Assembly: GCF_013368755.1 (NCBI RefSeq)
Contig: NC_049561.1
Span: 2,170,001-2,234,000 of the forward strand
DNA: 64,000 nt
DNA from: Talaromyces rugulosus
Lineage: Eukaryota > Ascomycota > Eurotiomycetes > Eurotiales > Trichocomaceae
Reading direction: 5' to 3'
In this document: piece after piece, positions 56,276-64,000 of the stretch
Numbering within the stretch: the first letter of the stretch is position 1
Layout of the letters: each line of letters opens with the position of its first letter
Position numbers and translations under genes: made by a program
Notes under the pieces: model-generated
What the model saw: only the letters and a program-made list of their open reading frames with translations
The model's database searches: none
Told to the model about the DNA's origin: nothing

Positions 56276-57897
56276 CTAAGAAGACGACGATGACGACGAC
56301 GAAGAAGTCTCGTAACAGCTCCCCCATTCGCCACCGCTTCGAGCAAACTCCAGTCCCCGAATCCAGTCATCTCTTTTACACCGACCCAACGCGTCGACAT
56401 CACATCGACGCAAAGGCACAACGCGGTCGTTTACGAGAATCCTCACAAGTGGTTGTTCGCTGGCCGAATTATCGCCATCACATTGCATCATCTCGATATA
56501 TGCCCGCGACGAAAAGGGAACCGTCCAGGAAGACGAGTACCCGTGGCTCTTGCTCGCGGATTGTACTTGATCTGTCGGAAGGTTGGCAGTGTCGTTGTAC
56601 AGGCCAAATGCAAAAAGGATCGATGTGATGGTGTTGTCATGGCTAAAGTCGGCGTATAGAGCAGCATCGAGAGGGAATGTGGCCGCGTCGGAATCGAGGG
56701 TGTTGTTGACACTGGTATGGTCCTTGACGGGAGACTTGGTCATGCGCGCAATTACTTCATTCACGAATCCGACTCCCTGCGTCGGACCCAAGGGATTGCC
56801 CTTGCCATACTCGTAGAATTTGCCAAGAGTGTTGTAGTAATCGTATGACTGCCAGTCGGATAGAGTGAATAGCCGGCACAAGGGAGACAAGCTGCCAGTA
56901 TGGTTTTGCGCCACGGTTTCAAAGGGGCAGAGATCCATTAGCAGAGGGACATGTTTCGTCTCCAGTTTCACTCCTGGCAGACCAGCGCTGATTTTCTTCA
57001 AGATAGAAGGAGCGAAGACATTTAGAAATTCTTCCTGGGCGGCATCTGCTGGGCCACTTCCAAAAGACGGACAAGAACCGGCATCCAGAGTATTGTTCCA
57101 CTCACTCCCCTCTGGTATGATGGTATTGATAATGGGCGATTGTTGAGTCCTGTTCGATTCCGGATCACGATGCTTCGCAGCTTGGAATCCCTGGTTGAAA
57201 AACTGGCCAGACGCGACTACACGACTCGAGCCCGCAGAGCGAACGAATGGCACATTATCGCGTGCAAGATGCGTGTATCGGTCATAAAACTCCACCCCGG
57301 AATCAATCATTTGCTGTTCGCCAAAACTAGTCAGGTCATCTGCTCCCAACTGGTATTTGTAGTCTTTCAAAACGACATAGTTGCCCTTGTACCCTGTGGC
57401 GTTCTTGTGAATACTATCAATGAGCTCTGCATAGGTTTGGCTCTTGTGAGAAGTCGGATATCTCGCTCCATGCCGCGCTAGAGCCTGCACAAATACAATG
57501 TTGCATGTTGGCGGCACCGCAGTGCTAATTTCAGATTGCTTTTCCAAAGAGAAAAAGGGAGAGTACTGTCCCCAGTAATGAGAGACTTTGGGATGGCGCT
57601 GATATCCCTTTTGGGGAGTACTGCGTTTCGACTCACCAGGGACGATCTGCTTAGGCCTACTGGGTCTATTGATGTTAGAGGATATTTGGGCAACTAGAGA
57701 ATACCAGCTCGTTAAACGTACGAGATGAACAGTCGAGTCAACAAGAGCAGTGCCAATAGTGCTGTAGTTAATAATGCCAGCCGTGCCTTGGCCGATTGCC
57801 TTTGGCGAGAGGGCTTTTCCGAGAGAGAATGGGCCAGAGGCGTGTCTTTCTCTGCGATATGATATTCCTGTCGACGATCTGACATTCTGGAATCCAT
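56276..57897 (-). CDS. Histidine acid phosphatase / phytase, predicted type II membrane-anchored
   Basis: 521 aa from exons 57897..57722 and 57665..56276 (GTACGT donor, CTAAC branch, CAATAG acceptor, joining RLFIS to PSRPKQIVP). A charged cytoplasmic tail of about 38 residues precedes a single hydrophobic helix (LALLTTALLALLLLTRLF, about 40-57), so a signal anchor is predicted, not a cleaved signal peptide. The catalytic domain matches fungal 3-phytases: SHYWGQYSPFFSLE, the nucleophile motif RHGARYPT (about 123-130), NYVVLKDYKYQLGADDLT, FVRSAGSSRVVASGQFF, the proton-donor HD in FSHDNTITSILFAFGLY, and paired cysteines at the C-terminus (RCDVDALGRC). It ends in a Ser run from a GAC/GAA-type repeat (56282-56309). 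Likely releases phosphate from phytate or other esters at the cell surface or in the secretory system. Confidence 0.9.
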
Positions 57898-58703
57898 ACT
57901 CGCTATCTTTTTGTGTATGTAGAGACGAAGGCTGGTGTGATGATTAGTCTATTGTCACGCACAAAAACATCCAGATCCAGGGCAAGAAGCTCACCGTAAC
58001 AAGGGGTATAACTACGTATTCCGCAACAAAGTCGTTATACAGCAAATACAAAAGACAGTGGCATTCTTGACACAGAAGTAGAAATACTATCTCTATCTAG
58101 AAGAAGCATCTCATGAAGCATTTTAGAGAATGTTGTGTGCGCTCAGGCAGGGGCAGCGGCACATGGCCAGATGATTGGCTGGCAGTTCTCTGCACGTGGA
58201 GAAACGGCCGTGGTGCATGAATAATAATAATATTAAATAATATGAAATAATATGTAATAATATTTACAAGAAAAAATAACAAATAATAACCACAATAATA
58301 ATCTATGCATTCTCTAACTATTCACTATTCTGTTCTCAAAGCACCGCTCGCGCAGCTAGTTTGGTATATTCTGCAATCCCAAAACAACGCCATATATACT
58401 GTACATCGACGTGTCGGCTCCGACACGTGAAACTCGCTCAATTTCCATATTTCCAAAATCGCCCGCCGTGTTCTTTGCGAACCAGCGGAGCAGAGGTAGT
58501 AGTATCTTTCAAAGACACGCAGCTCAAGTAATGTAGTGATCTGTAATGATCGAAAACATTGTACATGGCTCAACCCGAAACGCCTTCAAATGCGTGAAAA
58601 TAAACGCAGGGCAAAACAAATTTATTAAAAAGAAATTTCAAGAGGTCAAACAACAACAACAACAACGAAAGAAAAAGAAAGCCCTATTAGTGAATCGTGA
58701 CTC
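57898..58703. promoter_or_regulatory. Phytase-like gene promoter and bZIP 3' region
   Basis: 806 bp. AT-rich block with AATAATA repeats (58220-58310) and a (CAA)n run at 58649-58668 near the bZIP stop. Phosphate-responsive sites (CACGTG/CACGTT) were considered: CACGTG occurs at 58193-58198 (within CTGCACGTGGAG), about 300 bp upstream of the phytase-like start, and would suit a Pho4/PalcA-type regulator, but one hexamer is weak evidence. Confidence 0.45.
58193..58198. promoter_or_regulatory. CACGTG E-box upstream of phytase-like gene
   Basis: Palindromic CACGTG about 295 bp before the phytase-like start. In fungi this is the core of Pho4/NUC-1-type phosphate-starvation sites, so it is a plausible but unproven control site for a phosphatase gene. 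It could be chance or serve other bHLH factors. Confidence 0.3.
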
Positions 58704-60188
58704 TTAAGAGCGATTCCAGTTGCTAGCATAGCCAGCGTCAGGTCGGTATGGGCCTTGGGATCCTTCACCACCTGCGGTGCCAGGTGGTGGCCATGAACCA
58801 GGGTACGAGGAACGGTGCTGGCTGATTGGAGGTGGTGTATAACCGGGAGCCTCGTTACCAGAACGAGGCATTGACCCCGGAAGCGAAGGAGGCCGAGGCT
58901 GCAAAGAAGCCATGGACGGGCTGGCTCCGGCACTCTTGGATGTGCCCTCCACCTTGATGTTGTCGCTGTTTCCCACACTGGCCCTGTGGTGCCGTGGAGA
59001 TGCCGGTCGAGAAGGCATCTGTCCGGCGCCGACGTGACGGATGAGGGTGTCTCTGAAATGATCTCTCTCAGACCGGTAATAGTCCCTTTCATCTGTGACC
59101 GACTGCAGTTGCTCCATCAACTGCGTGATTCTCTGTTCAAGAACCGCTTCATTCTTCTTGCGGTTGCGAAATCTTCGGGACGCGTCACTATTGGCCTTGC
59201 GTTTTTCAGCCTGGCTCCTCGATCCTGACTTCAGGTCGATCATCAGCGGAATCAAAGGTCCGCTCTGACCAAGCATCTCAGGGGGTCCTGGTAGAGGTGC
59301 TTGAGCGTGCTCCTCCCCGTACCTTGAGCTGCTCATCCGGCTCGGCGTACGACTCAAAGGCTCCATGCCACCGAACGATGGCTGCGAGTCAATCGGTGAC
59401 TGCACAGGCGGTTGCAGTAACCCAGGCGCTATTGATGGAGAAGACTGCGCGAATGTGCTGAATGTTGAGTGAGGCGTGCTGGGGCTGGAGGCTTGAGAGC
59501 TCGGGTTCGTCGCCAGTCCTCCACTAGGGTGACGGCTGTGGTGCAAGGCTGGAGTTGAATGCCGTGAAGAATATATGGGGGCATTCAGGCTAGGAAGAGT
59601 TATTTTGGGCGAAACTCTTGCCTCCGTCGACGTTGGGGCATTCGCCTGGGTGCTGTAGGTTCTCGTTGGTGGCGCCAGCACAAACGGTGATTCTGTAACG
59701 CTCACTTTGCCTGAAGCGGGGACGAATTTTCCATTATTAACAGCTGCGTGGCGTACAGAAGGTGAAACGGGTGTGATGATTCGCCGGGGTTGGTTGTGTG
59801 GTGAAACTGAAGGTCCGTTGTGCTTGGGATATTGGGCACTAGTCATTTGGATAGCAGCCAAAGGGGACGATGAAGACCGCTGTTTTGGAGAGGATGGCCG
59901 AGACGTGGATTCCAAGTCACCGCCCTCGGTGGGATTCAAGATAGAGTGAACTCCAATCGAGCGAGCATGGGCCGGCTCTGCCCTAGACTTGGATGAGGAT
60001 GTCTCCAGCCATTCGAAGGACCTCTTAGAGCCTGCTCCTTGCGAGGCAGATCGGCTCAGCGATGTAGTTGCTGCGTGTGACTCCGTCTGGAGTTGCCTCA
60101 ACTTATATCTCTCTCTTTCTCTTTCATCCTCTTCGTCCTTAATAGCCGTGCGGAAAGAAGGACTCGGTGATGGTCGGTTTTCAGACAT
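58704..60188 (-). CDS. bZIP transcription factor
   Basis: Intronless gene for 494 aa. The basic region AEKRKANSDASRRFRNRKK (about 327-345) fits the bZIP pattern N-x7-R and is followed by a short zipper with hydrophobic heptads (VLEQRITQLMEQLQSV, about 349-364). A second helix (DERDYYRSERDHFRDTLIRHV) extends it. The basic region ends in RNRKK in place of the usual Asn-Ala-Ala-rich core, giving an NSDASRRF recognition face seen in some fungal bZIPs. The N-terminus holds a short motif (IGVHSILNPTE, about 78-88) that recurs in fungal regulators, plus long Ser/Pro-rich tracts. The C-terminal tail is Pro/Ser/Gly-rich. No in-frame ATG further upstream improves the protein. Targets unknown. Confidence 0.88.
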   Translation of the reverse strand: MSENRPSPSPSFRTAIKDEEDERERERYKLRQLQTESHAATTSLSRSASQGAGSKRSFEWLETSSSKSRAEPAHARSIGVHSILNPTEGGDLESTSRPSSPKQRSSSSPLAAIQMTSAQYPKHNGPSVSPHNQPRRIITPVSPSVRHAAVNNGKFVPASGKVSVTESPFVLAPPTRTYSTQANAPTSTEARVSPKITLPSLNAPIYSSRHSTPALHHSRHPSGGLATNPSSQASSPSTPHSTFSTFAQSSPSIAPGLLQPPVQSPIDSQPSFGGMEPLSRTPSRMSSSRYGEEHAQAPLPGPPEMLGQSGPLIPLMIDLKSGSRSQAEKRKANSDASRRFRNRKKNEAVLEQRITQLMEQLQSVTDERDYYRSERDHFRDTLIRHVGAGQMPSRPASPRHHRASVGNSDNIKVEGTSKSAGASPSMASLQPRPPSLPGSMPRSGNEAPGYTPPPISQHRSSYPGSWPPPGTAGGEGSQGPYRPDAGYASNWNRS

Positions 60189-63100
60189 AGGCTGCAGATG
60201 TCCTTCGTTTCTGGACCACGGCTGTGGTCCAACACATGGCCGGTCCTGGCCCCTCTCAAGGCGGGTGTGGCCCTGAGAGGGGAGCGAAGACTGGTTCGCG
60301 AAGTAGTCACCGAGACGGCGATATTGATCAAGACCGTCGAGAGGTTTCGAGTGAGGAAGGTGGCAAACGCTGATCCCGAGTGCAGCCAGCTTGTCTGATT
60401 TCGAAGATAGTCAAGTGTCGTAGAAAAAGATCCTGCAGCTGCAGTCCTAAAGACGTCTGCACTTGAGGTGCACACGAGTTCGCCTGGAGATCCGAAAAAA
60501 GGCAGGATCGTTGACCGCGATGGTTTGTCGGTCAGAGTAGCAAGCAGATGGAAAAGTGAAAAGTTTAGGGCACGAAGGAAAGTAAAAATAAAATCGAAGG
60601 CTTATGTGCCCGTATGTAAGTACCGGGGGAGTGCGGTGCGGGTTTGTGTAGAGAAATAAGCAAGCATATGTATGTATGCAAGCCCTGATCAGATAGGATG
60701 TGATACGTATGGCCCTGGTCGGAACGGTGTAGGGTTTGGGGGGTTGGCAGGGATTATAATGGTGGCACGAATGAGACGGCAGATCACGTCTTGTTCCAAG
60801 ACATAGGAGAAAGAAGAATGGAAGGAAGCGAAAAGGAAAAAGTCCGGTTCGACCAGCAGGGGTTTATGACTCCAAGCGGTGAGCATTGGGCTTGGGCACA
60901 TTAAGATCGCCTTGACAGCCCGTAGCTCGCACCTGGACCAGGCGCCCACTACGCGCAGTGACCGGCATGGATGGGCGATGGACCCTCCGGGGGGAAATCA
61001 AATGGGGCCGGGGACTCGGGAAGAGCATGTTGGCTTCGGGGCTAGGACGGACAGGGAGTAGGCTTGCCAGAGGTGCGAGGAAGATGGAGTCCGTCAGCCA
61101 GGCCTCGCGCAGTTATTCGTAGTGCGTACGGGGGTGGGATGGTTAGCGAACAAGTCCCCAACTAACCAGAACCGCCGGGGCCCCTATTGGCGGCGAGCCG
61201 GAGTCGCGGCCACCCATGGCTTTGTTGGCGGTTCGTTGAAGAAAATTTGCATTTAGCATGTTTGGCATCCTTAGCTGCATCCAGCTTAATTAGAGGAGTC
61301 GACTCGGTAGCATCATGCTACTCGCTAGCGCCGCCGCTTGACGCATGTGCAAGAGCGCCGTCTCCATGGTAAGGGTGTGCAACCGGTGCGGGCCGGCTTG
61401 GGCCCAAAGTCCACTTTTGGACCGCTAAAAGTCTGACATGGCTGATTAACTCGCCGGCCATGCATCCGCTTGGTTGAAAAAAATAGTACACTCATCCTAC
61501 TTACGCTTTGTGACTTGGCCTGCTGGCTGCTGCTGTGGCCCAACCGCTAGCTGCTCCGGGTGGATCATCGCTATCCACTTGCTGCTTTTGAGTCTTAAAC
61601 CCCTTTAGCTGGGACAGTAGTGGTGGGACTCTCATCTTGCGTCTGTTTTTGAGCTCATACGGAGTACGTAGCTGCCCCGTTATCCGTATGCGGTATAGTC
61701 ATCTCCAGGAAGACCCAAAAAGAGAGCCTGTGGATCATGGGTCTCAGCTAAGTGAGTGAAGTTGTCCTCAGTACTACTCCGTAGTTAGCTACTAGTTAAC
61801 TGCTGCGTAGTACGTACGTACGTATGAAGTACTTTGGAGTGTGGACAGAGTACGTACCCACCAAGGATTGGCCAAAACTTCAAGCTTGCATTCAACCTGC
61901 ACATTTCCGGAAAAGCAGGCTCCAGGTCCCCTGTTCCTGGGTTCTGGTTTGACAAGCGACACACCGTTCGCAAGTAGGTCCGTTCATCAGCCTGGAGTTC
62001 TCGGCCGCTCACCGTGCCCAATAGCATGTTAGTTGTGGGATAAACACGCCCAATAATTGTGTCAGGCCCCTTTATCTCCATCCACCCCCCGATCACGTAT
62101 CTGGCTATTAATACCGTTGCTACGGAACGGGCCTTTAAAGTTTCACTTGTGACTTGGGAAAATACCGAGGGCGAGTGCGACGGTAATCCACTAATGACAT
62201 TAGCTTCTGACGTTGGAAGGAGACTCCCACGTACGAACGGAATGGATCGACCATGGTGCCGTCATTCTTGAACTAGCTGCGATAGTTGTTGTTGGTGGCG
62301 AATCAGTTGTTGGAAAATTCCAGCGGATGGAAACAGCTGGTGACGGACCAAAACTCGATTATTAGAGGCCCAGAAAGCTTGTCGACTTTGGCTGCGTATC
62401 CCAATGGATGCTGTCATTGGTCCTATGACGGCGATGGGAGAATAACCAGAAGCGTGAATTTTAGCGGTGATTGGCTGGGTCGATTTGAAATTGTACTGGT
62501 AACTGATGAGGTATCTCCAGATAATCAGTTCATGTGATGCATGCGAGAGCTGCATGTTACTATTGCTCCGGGCTGCATGTCTCCATGGTATCCGTTCCCC
62601 GGGGATTTTGCTATCCCTAATGGAGAACACTGCTCAATCGTATGCATTATTATTATTTGATGTGAGAAATCACTTGATCTAGTCCACTGCAGTGGTTGGG
62701 CAGCAACACCTGATGGCGATGAGATGGGACATTGAGCCACACAAGAAAAAACACCTAATGTTCACTCGATCACTGTGAAGAAGCCACATGTCAATTCGTG
62801 TTTGCTGGTGGTGCCAGCATTCCAATAAGCACGTTGTCTGGGACCTACCACAATAATCCAAAATGTGCGTTGCGCATACAGGTGCATTAGGCCATTATTA
62901 GCAGCAGTGTTCCTGTGGCTATACCTAATTTTGTCCGATAATCGCTGGATATGGCTTAGTCGTTTGCAACAATAGCCCGCTCTTTGCCGCCCGATCCTGA
63001 GAAAATATAAGTCCCTTGACTGCTTGCGAGTGGGATTTCCACAGCCTCGCTCGCTTCCAACAGGTCGTGGGCCGGCGAGTCGGCGGCAACGATAGATAAC

Positions 63101-64000
63101 CGTTGCCAATAATAACAGTAGGAGCAAACGCTCCGTGCCCCTAAACTTGGTTGTCATGTATCCACCTATACGGGCTACAAGGGCCGCGATTGGCTACAGA
63201 CCTAAGATAATCCAATCAATTAACAGCGTGCTCGAGTCCGTCACGTTCAACCGTAAAGGGAAGTAATTGTGTAGAGCAGAACCACAGGAAACCATTGATC
63301 ATCGATGTTTGGCAAAGCTGGAGGGACTTGACAATCTCGACACTCCTGACTCTAGCGTGGTGGTCATACAGAGCAGCCGTACACTCCTTAGTCAAGGCCT
63401 CAAGAAAAGAAACGCCGCCGATCGCATAGAACTAACCTTGATCGTTCTCCCAGATCGCTGGATTAATCTCCGTAGCAGCGGAATTAATGCTGGACGGCTT
63501 TCATGACGGGATGTGGGCCTCGGCCGGTGGCTAAAAGACGGCTTAGCTTGTAAGCAACGGAACTTAGCCAGGACCGGATTTGACATAGGACACGCCGTGC
63601 CTGGCGGCTTAGTCTCTCCCCTTTCAGCCACATCCCATGACTTCGTGAGCCGCTCTTTAGTCTGGTGCTCCATTTCCGCACTTGTCAGGAAGGTTCGTCT
63701 AATCTCAGGACGGCAAAGAGGATGAGACGTGGAGCCTGGACGCATTGCACGCGCCGTCGCGGGGACTCTTCCGGGCCCAAACTCACTTGAGTCGAAGTCA
63801 TAATGTTGGTGATCGGCGAGTCATGCGTAGCCCAACGGCGACGAGGAGCGTATGATACACGTGGAACAAACGTTGTCGAGCACAACACGAAGAGGAGAAA
63901 AGTGATGAGGAGAGAGGAGAACGGACGAGGTCAAGACAAGGCCTGAACAGTAGGAGCTTGCAAACTATGCAAAACAATGCCTGGGCCGCCGGCAAGGCAA
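60189..64000. other. Gene-poor region upstream of the bZIP gene
   Basis: 3.8 kb, to the window edge, without any frame I can support; the longest is a 131-codon minus-strand frame at 62762-63157 with a Leu run but no domain. GC-rich near 60800-61250. It contains two ACGGAGTA-type motifs (61658-61670; reverse at 61773-61784), an ACGT repeat (61811-61825) and several short minus-strand frames that could be upstream ORFs of a long bZIP leader. No tRNA, rRNA or transposon signature was seen. Confidence 0.5.
61811..61825 (+). repeat. (ACGT)n short repeat
   Basis: TACGTACGTACGTA run in non-coding sequence, near-palindromic. Confidence 0.75.

Noticed and set aside
62762..63157. 131-codon minus-strand frame with an N-terminal Leu run
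   Set aside because: The start looks like a signal sequence, but it is followed by many Arg residues, no domain and no splice-linked exons.

Overview
The window reads as a gene-dense chromosome segment of a filamentous ascomycete, most likely a eurotiomycete of the Aspergillus/Penicillium type. The basis is compact genes with short introns (about 50-120 nt, GTRNGT donors, CTAAC-like branch sites, YAG acceptors), an intron-containing nuclear tRNA, and a gene set typical of that group (class II DAHP synthase, GPI-anchored phospholipase B, But2-domain cell wall protein, histidine acid phosphatase, P450s). No bacterial-style operon, CRISPR array, rRNA gene or intact transposon was found. All exon boundaries were worked out by eye from splice signals, reading phase and family conservation.

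Layout. 1-1475: 3' part of a CYP65-like P450 cut by the window edge. 2.2-8.2 kb: housekeeping block with an IKS1-like kinase, the ribosome-assembly GTPase Nog2 (with an unusually long 392-nt intron) and, divergently, a probable mitoribosomal protein mS26. 9.4-10.9 kb: secreted PIR1-like/But2 wall protein. 11.7-16.9 kb: Rif1. 17.8-18.9 kb: glucose-6-phosphate 1-epimerase. 19.0-22.3 kb: an accessory island with a degenerate ~0.9 kb inverted-repeat element, a GIY-YIG-like remnant, an orphan SAP/coiled-coil gene, a row of three hairpins and an intron-bearing tRNA-Gly. 22.7-34.2 kb: MFS transporter, HYPK homologue, F-box protein, class II DAHP synthase and a large BRCT protein. 34.8-48.1 kb: a run of minus-strand secreted or metabolic genes (phospholipase B, P450, short-chain dehydrogenase, an LtaS-like membrane sulfatase-fold protein, GH35 beta-galactosidase). 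48.8-56.1 kb: a small predicted N-myristoylated poly-Q protein, OST subunit Swp1/ribophorin II, an orphan nuclear basic protein and a small single-span membrane protein. 56.3-60.2 kb: a membrane-anchored phytase-like phosphatase and a bZIP factor. 60.2-64.0 kb: no gene that I can support.

Functional links are mostly thematic. Several genes serve genome maintenance (Rif1, BRCT protein), protein biogenesis (Nog2, mS26, HYPK, Swp1) and extracellular or wall functions (But2 protein, Plb, GH35, phytase, LtaS-like protein). The P450 and SDR lie in tandem on the same strand and could share a pathway, but no polyketide, peptide or terpene backbone enzyme is in view. The most unusual parts are the 19.0-22.3 kb island, the long Nog2 intron, the fungal LtaS-like protein and the very long non-coding region upstream of the bZIP gene.
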